Origin: Blasia pusilla
Taxonomy: Eukaryota > Marchantiophyta > Marchantiopsida > Blasiales
Assembly: GCA_050084515.1 (NCBI GenBank)
Contig: CM114272.1
Coordinates: 60,326,001-60,390,000 of the forward strand
Length of the DNA: 64,000 nucleotides
Direction of reading: 5' to 3'
Part shown: one piece after another, positions 21,864 to 33,758 of the stretch
Numbering within the stretch: the stretch's first letter is position 1
How the letters are laid out: every line of letters begins with the position of its first letter
Program-made: the position numbers and the translations under genes
The notes under the pieces: model-generated
Told to the model about the DNA's origin: nothing
Seen by the model: only the letters and a program-made list of their open reading frames with translations
Database searches by the model: none

Positions 21864-23537
21864 CTAATCCGTACCACCATCTCCAACCTTAGGATCTAAA
21901 GGTTGGCCATCTACCCTTTGACTAGAGTAAGATGTCATGTGGTCCTCCATACTAGAGTCCATCCCTAACCAACATAAAAAGGCGGATGCATGCCAACCTG
22001 GAACCATCACCTCATCAACCTCGCCATGCCATTTAGCCCCAGTTGCATCCTCTTGGCTAGTACATGGGTTCCTACTCAACCCATCAACATCAAGGTTGGC
22101 AACTCCAGGTCTATGTACCACCTGGAAGTCATACTCCTATAAGATAAGAGCTCACCGTGCAAGCTTCCCTGTAAGCTTGTCAGACTCCATCAACCACTTG
22201 AGCGGCTGGTGATCAGTAACAAGGATAAATTGTGTGCCAAACAAGTAACACCTAAAGTATGCCAGAGCCCACACTACTGCCAAGCACTCTCCCTCATATG
22301 AACTGTAGTGCGAATCCGCTGCATTATTCGAACGACTTGCATAGGCCACCACAAACTCCATGTGCTCATCATCATGTTGTATCAACACCGCTCCAAGTCC
22401 CAACCTACTCCAATCAGTGTGTAACTGAAATGGGCGCCCTCTGATAGGTCTCCTCAAGATAGGCGCCGTCACCAACTGGGCCTTGAGCTCCACAAAAGCT
22501 CTCTCCTGATCATCTCCCTAGTGCCACTCTTGATCTAATTTCAGCAATTGGTTCAAAGGCTTTGCCATAGCACTAAATCCCTTCACACACCTCCGATAGT
22601 GGTTCGCTAATCCCATGAATGCCCGAACTCTACTCACATCTACTGGACGAGGAATAAGTGCAATAGCCTCCACCTTTGCTTGTTGAACTCCCAAACCACT
22701 TGGATAGATCACATGACCCAAGTACTCAACATCCTCATGGAAGAACTTACACTTTCCTGGATGCAAACGTAGACCATGAGCTTTCAACCACTCAAACACA
22801 ATCTGCAAATGTATGTGATGCTCCTCCACCGTGTTACTTAACACCAAGATATCATCAATGTAACACCAAACAAAATCCAACCCTGCTAGGATCATGTCCA
22901 TCACTCTCTGAAACTCGGCAGGTGCATTCTTCAACCCAAAGGGTAAGAATTTCCACTGGTACAAACAATCCTTGCCATGAGAGTTGACACCCCAAAATGT
23001 TGTCTTGGCCTTGTCACTCTCTCGAATTGGCAACTGATGGTATCTTGCCCAAAGATCCAAAGTACTAAAAATCTTTGCCTGTCCCACTACATCAAAGATC
23101 TCCTCAGGTGTAGGCATGGCATACCTATCGGCCTTGGTCTGCCGATTGATAGGACGATAATCTCCACATATCCGCCTATCCGTGTATTTGCCATGCACAT
23201 CCTTTTTAGCAGGCATGACAGTGGCTGATGCATACTCTCCATACGACAACTCCACTAATCCAGCCTCCAAAAGGTCCAACGTCCTACTCTGAATCAGGTC
23301 CCTCTCCATATCACTATATTGGTAGGGACAACGGAAGATTGGCGAATCACTAGCCAAATCAATCCGTATACCGGGTCCAACCAAAGCACCCAACTCCTTC
23401 ATGCTAAAGGCAAAACAACTCCTATAAGCACGTAGGAATTGTGTCACGCGTCGTTTCTCACCTCCCCTAAGCTTGGGCCCAAGTAATGGCTCCCAATTAT
23501 CCTCCACTAGCACACTAGAGGGAGAGGACGACGCCAT
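21864..23537 (-). pseudogene. DM2 reverse transcriptase and RNase H
   Basis: RT copies element RNA to DNA; RNase H removes the RNA. The RT frame is open for 339 codons (23,537-22,518) with CGDYRPINRQT, LPFGLKNAPAEFQRVMD and the catalytic CYIDDIL intact, then the connection domain (FHEDVEYLGHVIYPSGLG, RVRAFMGLANHYRR). A TAG (expected Trp) separates it from RNase H (22,493 onward), which has HTDWSRLGLGAVL, SSYEGECLAVVWAL and TDHQPLKWLMESDKL. A frame interruption precedes the final portion (22,121-21,864, VHRPGVANLDVDGLSRNPC). The RT core itself shows no catalytic lesion. Confidence 0.9.
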
Positions 23538-23543
23538 TGGTTG

Positions 23544-24740
23544 CTAGGCACCCCCCTCACAAGATGGTACATCCTTAGCTATACCATCATCTGAGAAAAT
23601 AACTCCTCCACCAACATGAGCAACCAACTCCACATGCCCAACCATTACATCCCATTTACTCCAAGGATGCAAACTACTATTCTCCTCGCCCCCAGCCGAT
23701 GTCTCTACCGTCCCGATAGCCATCGAGCTCATCACAAGGGGTAGAAGATCCATAGACATAGTCCGAAGTCGACGCTGCTTGGCCATCCCAAGACTCCAAA
23801 TCCAGGTCAAACAATTCAGGTCCATGGCCTGACCCAACACATGATGTCGTGAAGCCTTAGAAATGGAAGCAACCGTTGTCACGCCAGTAGCAAATCCCAT
23901 CGCACGCTCTCTCTCATCAGCGTTAGGCTCCATCAACTGTTGCACATGAGAATCCCATACAAGCCCAGGACCACCTTCCCTATAGGCATGTGACGAAGGA
24001 AAACTCACAAATGTGGGTAGTGCCATCCTAGGCTGGCCCACACGGTTCACCACTGCCATGGGTGACCGATCAATAACCCTCACCACCTGAGAAAGTCATC
24101 CAATATCCAAGATACTATCCATTGTAAGGCAAAGATCCGGCTGCACTACATCATATGCTCGATGTAGAACCTCCCTAGGCAACAAGTTTGTCCACCACAA
24201 GCGTGGACGATGTGCACGCGAGCCAACTCGCGCTGCATCCAACAACACCGCTAGTCCAATCCAAGACCGCACCTCATGAACACTCGCCATCATCCGGGTC
24301 CGAGTCTCACCCAACAATGGAACATTCTCCAAAATTTAAATTGGAGCATGTGCCTGATGAACCTGAAGATGTCGTAACGCCCGTAACATCTCCCAAAATA
24401 ATCGAGACCTAGGATCGTGTAATCCCTCACCACGACCAGCTCGTGTATGACCCTGACATGGCCATCTAGCAATCACCAAATCCACAGGACCAACCCTCTC
24501 AAGGTCTTGCGCCCCCAACAATGCAATGTGTGATGGCAAAGCACGCAGGTACCCACAAATAGCTGATGGCGGCAAAACCTCAAAATATCTCCGCATCAAC
24601 TGACCGATATGTCGGGATGAGACTCTCTTGGCTGTCTCATCTCGCTCCACATACACATATCTCCGCACAAGAATACCGGCCTGCAACACTTTAGCCAAAC
24701 GAGTGCTAATCCCACCAAAGAGATCAAACACACAAATTCC
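23544..24740 (-). pseudogene. DM2 cytosine-5 DNA methyltransferase domain, DNMT3/DRM-like
   Basis: Would transfer a methyl group from S-adenosylmethionine to cytosine in DNA. Motif I is CVFDLFGGISTRL (24,731-24,693), with YVYVERDE just after (motif II). Motif IV, DLVIARWPCQGHTRAG, keeps the catalytic Cys (PCQ at 24,453-24,461). Motif VI is ENV (24,321-24,329). Motif VIII, SRAHRPRLWWTNL (24,183-24,221), closely follows the DNMT3 pattern S-A-H-R-x-R-x-x-W-x-N-L. Motif X region: ADERERAMGF (23,892-23,921) and LGQAMDL (23,817-23,837). The order IV-VI-VIII-X is standard, not the rearranged DRM order. Two stops lie inside: a TAA just before ENV (Tyr in DM3) and a TGA near 24,094. The domain sits between protease and RT in the polyprotein. 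The tail (to 23,544) is a poorly conserved linker to RT. Confidence 0.88.
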
Positions 24741-25817
24741 CTTCGGCGGATACTGCCATGCAATGGGTGTAGTATCCAAAGGAGATAACCCAACTGGACC
24801 AAAAGTAGGAGTCCGCCATGGGGCCTCCTCTTCCTCGTGAGGTATAACAGCCTCACACCAAACCTCCTGCACTAGGCAATCAGCCTCTTGCGGTAGTGCA
24901 CCGGATGAACTCCAAAGTGGTACATCCAACGATGAGGATGCCACTGCTGCGAAACTAGGGACCTCCTCTACCTCCTCATGCACAAGAGAATCCATAGCAT
25001 AAAGATTACGCTCCAAAAAGTCTCTTGGCCAAGTGACTCTTCCAGTAAAACCAGCCACAGATGCTAACACCATTGGGGAAGACCCTCTTGGTCGAGCCCC
25101 ATAAATAAACCTCAGAGGAACTTGGCTCATACGTCCATCCCCGGACTGCCAACCAGATCTATAAGATGTTGTCTCAGTCCAGTAGTCCATCTGAAAACCC
25201 ATCGGGTACAATACTCCTCCTCCAACTGGTACATCATATGACTCGGCTGATGTGACCACTGCAGGTACTCCCAATCGGGAGCTATCAGTCGCATGATGTG
25301 GTCTCAATTGTGCAGACAACCTCTCTCGTGTCATGAATTGAGACCTATCATTGGCTCCTCCAAGTGATGTTTGAATCTAGAATGGGCAAGGCTCAAGCTC
25401 TGACCTCCGAATACCCAAACCAATACATGCCGCCTTTCTCAACATCAAAGGTTGGGCACCAAAGTCTAACAAGACTCTATCTGATCTATACACCTAACCT
25501 ATAGGACTCACCAATCGGAATATCCCACTACGGTTGTCCAACATACATACACCAGGTGTAAGCCTCTCACAATCAATGGCTGGCCGGGCTGATAATGTAT
25601 CCATCTTCGCCGCTGCTACCTGCCAAGTAGCACTGGTATGCAATGCTACACTTGACATAGAGGGTTGCTCCACCGCAACACCCTCATCCGCCTCAAAGCA
25701 CGTGTAGCAGTGACACCCCCACATTTCCCACAACGTGGCTGCTAGCTGAAATACAGGAGCTAAGTCAACTCCTAAAGCCATCAGCTCCGCGGCCGAAAAC
25801 AATGGGGATCCCAACAC
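24741..25817 (-). pseudogene. DM2 aspartic protease and linker
   Basis: The frame 25,817-25,494 matches the pre-protease region of DM1 and DM3. After a stop, the active site reads LLDFGAQPLM: the DSG triad is changed to DFG (25,458-25,466), which should abolish retropepsin activity. The frame from 25,334 (MTRERLSAQLRPHHATDS ... VLYPMGFQMDYW) completes the protease fold and then a linker of about 150 residues, ending in LSPLDTTPIAW just before methyltransferase motif I. Confidence 0.8.
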
Positions 25818-25906
25818 TGAAGCTGCCGTCCGTAATACTGCACTGGATGCTGCATCTGTGTCTACTACATGCGATGTAGATAGATGCCTCAGTCCCCACT
25901 ATTGGC

Positions 25907-27578
25907 TCAATAGGCTGCGTAGGAACCATGGATGGAGTCCTCACACAACAAGAATGATTGGGGAAGCCTAGCCTGCCTCCCAGCCTCACCCCTCTGTGGG
26001 TCCAACTCCACAGTAGCACCACGTGGCTCTGACGCTCGAGTGGCTCCTCTCGTAATTGCAGCTGATGCCTCAACCTGTGCTGCACTCGCCATATAAGAGA
26101 GATCATCCCCTCCATAAGAGGTGGAAGCCCCTACTCCCGAACCTGCACTATGCTGGATACCAGCCATAGTAGCGAACTTCTGCTCCAAGTGCTCAATCTT
26201 GGCAGCCATAGTTGACTCTATTGTAGTGGTAGGGGTAGCCACCGTAGGCTCTCCAACCACTGGTCCACCTCTACCACCTCGGCCTCTTGGAGCTACTCCA
26301 CCACGGCCGCAGCTTGATCTTAACTCTTGATGAAGATCAAAGTAATGCTCTCGAGGATGACCTGGTCTCCCGCAATGATCACACTGAGTTGGGGCCGACT
26401 GAGGCCCATCCTCTAAAGTCCGTCTCCCATCCTCTTGGGGACAAAACCTCCTAACATGATCACCTCCACATGTCCAACATGACTGTCCTTGCTGCGGGGC
26501 AGCAAATGAAGGCAATGGTCTCTGCGCAGGTGTCCCTCTAGGACCTGACTGAGGTCGTGTGTACCCCCCACGACTCCCACTTCTACTACCACCACCACTA
26601 CTACGAGACTGTGAGATGGACTGCTGAACACGAGAAGTAGTAGTTATATCCCTACTGAATGCGGATGTCACCACTCTCTCCTCCATCATGTTAAGCTCAA
26701 TCTTCTCAGATAGAGCAAACACATGGGTCAATGTGGGTGAATCATCACTCATAAGAGTAGCATCACCTACCCTGCGGCACAACTCTCTGTCCAAGATCCC
26801 ATACCAAAACTGGACTACTTGAGCCTCAGTCACACCCTGGGTAACAGAAATCAAGCGTCGCATACGAGGCATACGTGTATGCCTCACGAAGACTCTCACG
26901 AGTCTTTCGCTCAAATTCCTGAAGACTCCTCAACTTCTCTCTCTTCACTCCCTGATAGTTCTTCTTCAACCTCTTGAAGAACTCTGCAACCGGGCTGAAC
27001 GATGGTGGGGCACTAGTACCCCCACTCGTACCCCCACTCCGGCTCGTACTCGTACCACTCAACGTCGGGTTGGCTGGCATAGTAGGATCACTACTACCAA
27101 TACCACCATGGGTGATAGACACATAGCTTGGAGACCAATATTGTCTCCACGCCTCAATCTCAGCAATATGGTCCTTCCTAAACTCATGGTAATCATCCAT
27201 GGGTGGTCCCTCCAAGTGCTGAAACAACCCCTTCCAAGCCAAGAAAAGTGTAACCAACGTGGCGCTCCGCAATATCTACATATCACACCACGTATCAAAC
27301 TCCTGCATGAAGTCCTCCAACTCAATGGTGCCCACTGCACCCGAGTATCATCATGGGCCCTTCATGGCCCTATATATCCTGTCCATATCCCAAATCAATG
27401 GAGCTGCAACACTCGATAACAACGTAGAAGACTCAGTGTTTGGAACACCCTCGTCCTCCTCTTCATCAACCCTCGGAAGTGGAAAAGGTAGCCGATACCT
27501 CAATCCACTCCGTGTAAAACCACCACTGTCCGCACCAGGGTCCCCAACCAGACCACCAGACAGCTCCCTGATGACCAA
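25907..27578 (-). pseudogene. DM2 gag
   Basis: The capsid part contains FLAWKGLFQHLEGPPMDDY (in the frame 27,272-26,826) and continues to 26,914-25,907 after a frameshift. The nucleocapsid region holds one perfect CX2CX3HX4C zinc knuckle (CWTCGGDHVRRFC) and a second CX2CX4HX3H variant (CDHCGRPGHPREH), followed by a glycine/arginine-rich RGRGGRGG stretch expected to bind RNA. The N-terminal piece (27,578-27,351) lies in another frame, so at least two frameshifts are present. Confidence 0.85.
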
Positions 27579-29098
27579 CGCCGATGCCGCACCACCACCA
27601 AATTACCACCACTAAGTAACCAAGTGACATCGATGTTAGTGTACTATTCTAGCTCTACTAGCTATGGGTGTAGGCAACCTAACCTGTCATCACCACAAGA
27701 AGCCTCCCACGGTCTACTGGTCATCACACCAGCCTCACTATTGGTAGCACACAGGAGTAACACTACTTTAGAAATCAATGTCAATCCTAACAATGGGAGC
27801 GCAAGCAAGAAGCAACAATGGAGGGGGTCTAAACACAGGAAGAACAACGATAACCCTCCAATCGCAAATGGAAATCAAGGTAACACAATCCACCAAACGT
27901 GGCGCCCCTTGAATCCACAGAACCCACTACATAATTCTAACGCAATAGCTACTCCGCCGCCGATCAATGACGTGCTAGTCGGACTCGCAGCACCTGAAAA
28001 TATCACCTGCATGGAGAGGCTACACTATACTATGCGCTAGAGGTCCATCAACCAAAAACCTGAGATGCATAAAGCGTCTAACACATCTCTGAACAACACC
28101 AAATGAGCTACACGAGTGTGTATACTGGCATAGTTAAGAACTCAGCAATTAAGCGTCTTCCAGGCATAGTAGCCCAAAGATGGGTGACCAGTTATGCAAC
28201 ACTCAAATCATAAATCCTGCAAAAAATGCCTCACGCCCAAGCAAGCAAGCAAGCTTGCTTGCTTGCTTGCTCCTTGCTCCTTACTCCGCCTCTTACGCCG
28301 ACTCGCCCTAAGCTACCACGAGTTGCCTCGAAGCCTCAAAACGCCAAGAAATGCTCCTATCGCCCCATTTGCCATGCTTCGCTATGGAGAGAGGCCCAAC
28401 CAGGGCGCCCCCAATGGGATAGGCGTCTCCAACAACAGACGAATCACCAAACAACCAGCCCCTCCGATCTGCTCTCCACCATTGTAGTCTTGAGCTAGTC
28501 TGCAAAATTTTGATCAGCAATTACTCCACAAATCCTCAACCAAAATTGAATCTGTTTCAACCAGAATTCAATTGACCACCATAGTTATCTCTCCACAAAA
28601 AATCAGCTATCACCAAGCTCTGTACTCTGAGCTAAAAATCAGACAAACTTGTTGTCCATACACCTCCAGAATCGCAAATCCAACGGCGCTTCCGCCCAGA
28701 TTCATGCACGCTGAAATGTGGAATGCTCCACACACTCAAGCAGATAGATTCACATGAGATCACAATACAAGTAGCAACAAGAACCTCTTGCCCAATCGGG
28801 ATGAGCTTTAACAGAGCTTCCGCACTCCAAGCTCTCCACATTAGAAAACCGTCGAACACGAAACAGAATCTTCAATCCTTGATAACTTCCAACTCCCTTG
28901 ACGAAATCCGGAAATCTAAAGCGCGGTGGAAAGATCTCAGCAAGGTGCTTCTTTCCCAGCCAACCGCGCACCAGATTTCCACCTCCAAAAGAGGCCACAA
29001 GCCACGAACATCCACAGCTGAGCACACAATTAGCCCTAACCAGATCCTAATGATCCACAATCAAAGCTACCATCGATCTACTCTAGTTCTTTGAGTGA
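27579..29098 (-). other. DM2 leader (untranslated region)
   Basis: About 1.5 kb between gag and the LTR block Y, without any coding motif. It contains the (AAGC)n/(TTGC)n palindrome at 28,238-28,269. No standard tRNA primer-binding site was recognised next to Y. Confidence 0.5.
28238..28269. repeat. 32-bp perfect palindrome
   Basis: Repeats of AAGC meet repeats of TTGC at an AAGCTT centre with no spacer; one further C/G pair closes each end. Confidence 0.9.
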
Positions 29099-29464
29099 AA
29101 TCAGTGAAAGACCTACTGTCATAAAACACATATAGAATCACATACAATCGAGCCAAACCCACTCCACGATGGGAGAATCCAGGTCGAAGCTTGCGGGAAC
29201 CACCATTGCCAAGAGTTCTACTCACTACCAAGGCTAACTCCCAACGCAACAGGCTCAACTCAAAGAACTAACTGTTCTTTGAGTGCACTCCACACTATAT
29301 CCTCCAACCTAAGAGCGGGCCCTATTGGAAAAGTCACCCTCAATTGAGTAACCCCCAATCGTATGTATGAAATCGCATCTCTGCCTAAACACTACGGCCC
29401 TACATAAGGTATGGCCTCTACTAGCACACTATACTCTACGACATAATCCGTATGGTCATGACAT
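29099..29464 (-). repeat. LTR block Y, 5' side of DM2
   Basis: About 365 bp matching 19,785-20,151 at roughly 90% or better, in the same orientation. It contains the internal inverted words AAAGAACTAACTGTTCTTT. It is interpreted as the surviving part of the DM2 5' LTR; the upstream X block is missing, replaced by the broken end of DM3. Confidence 0.8.
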
Positions 29465-31400
29465 AAGTTGTAAGTACGCTTTACTCCAAAATGCCCCAAG
29501 TCCTCATGGGCATGTCGCACTACACGTGCTCGCTAGGAAGAATGAGGTACCACCCATATCCGACCATCTCCCCATACCTACAAAATATGAGTCTCCTCCC
29601 ACCTGAACCTCCTAGGTCTTTGTAGGATTCGATCCCGCTCCCTAGCAAACATTGTGCTCGCTATGACGCCAATACGCAAGAACTCCACAATCTCCACGTC
29701 GTCATGGATATCAAGACCACCTATCATCTCCTCACTGACCTCCGGATCCAAAGACTCATCATCCAACCCCACCATTGGAGTCATCATCCGTGGCTGACCT
29801 GCCATAGTCAACCAACAAAGATAGGTAGATGCCAACCGGGCACCATCTCCTCATCACTCTCTCTATGCCATCGAGAGCTCTTATGTCATCTCTTTTACTC
29901 AAACATGGGTTATGACTAAATCCATCCGTATCCTGGTTTAGCCAACCTAGCATGTGAACCACCTCAAATTTATACTCCTGTAATAATAGAGCCCATCTAG
30001 CAAGCTTTCCCGTAAGCTTGTCGGATTCCATCAACCACCTCAACGGCTGATGATCAGTGATAAGTGTGAAAGGGTTGCCGAATAGATAGCACCTGAAATG
30101 TGCCACGGCCCACACTGCAGCCAAGCACTCTCCCTCGTAGGAACTGTACTTCACCTCTGCAATGTTGTTCAATCGTCTTGCGTAAGCCACAATGAACTCC
30201 CTCTCCTCGTCATCCCTTTGAGTAAGCACTGCTTCTAGACCCAACATGCTCCAATCCGTATATAATTGAAATGGGCGACCCCTAATTGGTCTCTATAAAA
30301 TGGGTGAGGACCTCAACCTATCCTCGAGCTCCTGAAATGCTTGCTCCTCACCACCTCCCTACAACCAAACCTGATCAAGTCTCGTCAACAAGATCAAAGA
30401 CTTTGCGATCGCACTAAAACCCTTGACATACCGTCGATAGAAGTTTTCCAGTCTTAGAAACGCTCGGACTCGACTCACATCTATAGGGCGTGGAATCTGC
30501 GCAATAGCCTCCACCTTTTTGTGCTGAACACTTAACCCACTCGGGTATATGGTGTGTCCCAAGTACTCAATTTGCTCTTGAAAGAATCTGCACTTGCCTG
30601 GATGTAACTTCAGTCCATGTAACTGCAATCTCCAAAATACCTCCTCCAAGTGTCGCTCATGCTCCTCAACCGTGGAATTGAAGATAAGAATATCATATAT
30701 ACAATACCATACAAAATCCAAGCTAGCTAGAATCCTATCCATAACTCTCTGAAACTCCGTAGGCACGTTCTTCGACCTAAATGGTAAGAACCGCCACTTA
30801 TACAAGCAATCTCTCCCGAATCGATTTATCCCCCAGAATGTTGTCTTCTCCTTGTCCTCCAACCATATAGGAAGTTGATGATAGACAACATGGAGATCTA
30901 AAGTAATGAAGATCTTTGCATGCCCTATCGTATCAAAGATTTCCTCAGGAATAGGTATGGCATATCGATCCGACTTCGTCTGTCGGTTGATAGGTCGGTA
31001 ATCCTCGCACATCCGCCTATCCGTCCAATTGCCATACATTTCCTTCTTTGCCGGCATGAGTGAGGCAAATGCATACTTCCTATGTGATAACTGCACAAGT
31101 CCTGACTCCTGCTCTAAATCAAGGCTCGCTCCATATCAGGATACTGTAGGATCGACGAAAGATCGGCGTATCACTAGCCAACTGAATCCGTATCCCGGGA
31201 CCCTTCAACGTACCCAAGTCTCTCATATTGAAGGCAAAACAACTGGCATGCCCTCTCAAAAACCTATGAACTTGCCGTCGCTCTCCTCCTATCAACTTGA
31301 GACCTAATACAGGCTCCCAAGTTTCCATCGTGACCTCACTCGGAGAGGACCTCTGGTTTTGGTTGCTATGTAGCAACCCTAGCACCTTCACGACAGCCAC
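29465..31400 (-). pseudogene. DM3 reverse transcriptase, RNase H and integrase start
   Basis: RT frames 31,400-31,119 and 31,096-30,359 contain MPAKKEMYGNWTDRRMCEDY and the connection domain. The catalytic motif is destroyed: where DM2 has CYIDDIL this copy reads YCIYDIL, replacing the Tyr and the first Asp. RNase H (30,247-29,759) keeps YSSYEGECLAAVWAV and TDHQPLRWLMESDKL. The frame 29,835-29,578 covers the RNase H-integrase linker (ARERDRILQRPRRF), and the integrase zinc domain is cut at 29,465. Confidence 0.85.
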
Positions 31401-31598
31401 TCCACTCTAACCTCCTACACCATGCTCCACATCTGAAAAATGAACATAAGTTGCTCTGGCCGCCTTCGCACTCTCCTCTCAAATGACGTCCCAGGAAGTC
31501 CATGAGTGCCTATCTCTCCTCATCTCGCCCCCAGCCAATGCCTGTACAGACCTTGTAGGCAATGCTCCAACTCGTGGACGTGAGGGCATGGATGACAC

Positions 31599-32566
31599 TC
31601 ACATCCGTCTCTGCTCAGCCATACCAAGGATGACTATCCATGTGAGATAGTTGAGGTCCATCGCCTGCCCCAACACTTGTCTTCGTGATGCCTCAATCAT
31701 ACTTGGCACCGCCGTAGTACCTCTACCAAACCCCATGGCGCGCTTGCGCTCATCTGCCATAGGCTCCTCCAATGCTCGAGTCAACTCATCCCAAATCATG
31801 CCTAGCCCTCCTTGATAAAAGGCATGGGATCCTGGGAAGCTCATCAATGTAGGTAAGGCTGCCCTCAACTCCCCACCCTATTGGCTATCTCCAACAGTGG
31901 TCTATCATCCCGCATCACCATCTGAGATCGACGCCCTGAACCCAAAATAGCATCCATTGTGAGATGTGATGCTCTCTGAACTCCATCGTATGCTTGACTC
32001 AGTACCTTTGATGGTATCAGGTTTGTCCACCACAACTGTGGATGGTGGGCGCGTGATCCAACTCTCCCTGCATCTAACAACACAGCATGTCCTAACTAGG
32101 ACCCCACGTGATGCATACTCGTCATCACACGTGCACGAGTGTCTCCCAACAATAGCATGTTCTCCAAAATGTACGTCGGAGAACATGTCTGACGCTCTTG
32201 CAAGTGCCGCACTACTTGTAGCATCTCCCAAAATATCCATGACCTCGGATCCTGCAATCCAAACCGTCCGCCAACTCATGAATGACCCTTATCCATCCAA
32301 CAATCACCAAATGAATGGTGCAAACTCTATCCAAATCCTGTGCCCCCCACCAAAGAGATGTCGGCGGGTAGTGTATTGTGATACCCCCATACTGTAGATA
32401 CCGGAAATAACTCAGGATACCTTTGGACCAATCTCGCCTTGTGACGTAATGATACTTGCTACGCGGTCTCATCTCTCTCCACATAAAGGTAGTGATGCAC
32501 TTGTATGCTTGCCTACAACACCGCAGCTAATCCTGTGCTAATCCCTTCAAAGAGATCTAACACCCT
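31599..32566 (-). pseudogene. DM3 cytosine-5 DNA methyltransferase domain, catalytic motif lost
   Basis: Second copy of the DM methyltransferase. Motif I is RVLDLFEGISTGL (about 32,563-32,525; the expected Gly is Glu), then YLYVERDETA with a stop. Around 32,285-32,305 a deletion of about 4 nt relative to DM2 removes the PCQ codons of motif IV and shifts the frame, so no catalytic Cys remains. Motif VI survives as ILENM, motif VIII as SRAHHPQLWWTNL (within 32,083-31,865), and motif X as ADERKRAMGF and LGQAMDL (31,868-31,629). The parallel motif order in DM2 and DM3 shows the domain belongs to the family and is not a chance insertion in one copy. Confidence 0.85.
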
Positions 32567-33758
32567 AACACCCTCCTCTAGACACTTCCACACAACAGGT
32601 ATGGTATCCAATGGTGTCAACGTCTCCACTCTAGAAGCACGATCGCCACCTGACTCTCGCTGCTTCGAGATAAAGGCATGACTCCACATCTGCCTCCCGA
32701 GGTCGTCGGCACTCCTTTGTAGCTGTCGAGTCGTACCCCACAATGGTGAAGAGGTCTTGCCAACATGGGAAGAGACACTCACCATGGCCTATCTCTCCGT
32801 GGAAGTATCCGCTACTGGGACATCCTCCGCATCTGCGTTCCCCTCCAACAACTCTCCTGGCCAACTAACACTACCTGTGAAAGCTGCCAACGTGGTCACA
32901 AACTCGTCTTGTAGTCGACCACCTCGTCACGCAGACTGCACGGGTAACTGACTCATATGCCCGTCACCTGACCGCCACCCTGGCCGATATGGAACAGTTT
33001 CCTCCCAGAAGTCAAGGATGAATCCTAAGGGATATAGCACTCTATTCCCCACCAACACATCGTACGACTCAACTAGTGTCGTAATCGCACATGTGCCCAC
33101 AATAGCACTATCCGTCGCATGCTCTGGCTGGACTCTGACAGCTATCTCTAGTCGAGTCATATATTGCATGGGTGACATGCCCCCAATCAAGGTCTGTATC
33201 TGGAAGGGACAAGGCTCAATGTCGGCCTTCCGTAATCCCAACGCTAAGTACGCCGCCTTCCCTAACATCAAGGGCTGCGCTCCCGAACCAAGTAGGATGC
33301 GCTGCGGGTGGTATACAGTCCTTGTCCGACTAACCAAGCAAAATACTCCAGCTCGATTATCCAATAACACCATGCCAAGTGTCACCATGGCCCACTCTAT
33401 GGCTGGTCAAGCTGGCATATCTTCCAAATTTGCCGCTGCCGCATGCCATGAGTCTGTGGGGGACGTCCCGAGCACCTGCTCTGAGGGCAAGTCCACCACC
33501 TCCTCAACTACCTCTGAACAAGAGGGAGTTGCCTCTCCATGCTCACACAACATGGCGGTCAGCCGGAACACCTCAGCTGGTCCAACTCCCAACGTTGCCA
33601 ACTCTATGGCGGAAAATAACAGAGCCTGGCTCATCCTGGTGGTCACCTCCAACACTGTGGTCGACACTCACTCCATTTGAGCCGACATAGGAGTTGCCAC
33701 TCCAACTCCTTGTGACGTTGATGCACCTGCCTGACCTGTAGGCACCACTAGTCGTCAA
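32567..33758 (-). pseudogene. DM3 aspartic protease and linker
   Basis: Matches DM1 3938-5100 closely. The active-site triad reads GSG (33,281-33,289) in LLGSGAQPLM: the catalytic Asp codon is changed to Gly by one base. The frame 33,388-32,927 runs from the protease to LPVQSA; the linker continues to 32,567 through SVSSHVGKTSSPLWGTTRQL and LTPLDTIPVVW. Confidence 0.8.

Larger units (their letters stand above)
19679..29464 (-). mobile_element. DM2: Ty3/gypsy element with DNA methyltransferase and PHD finger, most complete copy
   Basis: On the minus strand, from right to left: partial LTR (29,464-29,099), leader (to about 27,579), gag, protease, cytosine-5 methyltransferase, RT, RNase H, integrase, PHD finger, polypurine tract and 3' LTR. 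The RT-before-integrase order makes it Ty3/gypsy. Coding is interrupted at roughly ten places by single stops or small frameshifts, so it is inactive but comparatively young. Its 5' side is bounded by DM3, which is cut in integrase exactly where block Y begins. Confidence 0.85.

Noticed and set aside
27624-28040. 138-codon plus-strand frame in the DM2 leader
   Set aside because: No motif and no counterpart in other copies; asparagine-rich random-looking composition.
28238-28269. The AAGC/TTGC palindrome as a regulatory operator
   Set aside because: Simple four-base repeats meeting head to head explain it; no gene-proximal position or second copy.
33018-33680. 220-codon plus-strand open frame
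   Set aside because: Exact antisense of the DM3 protease/linker, whose minus-strand reading matches DM1.
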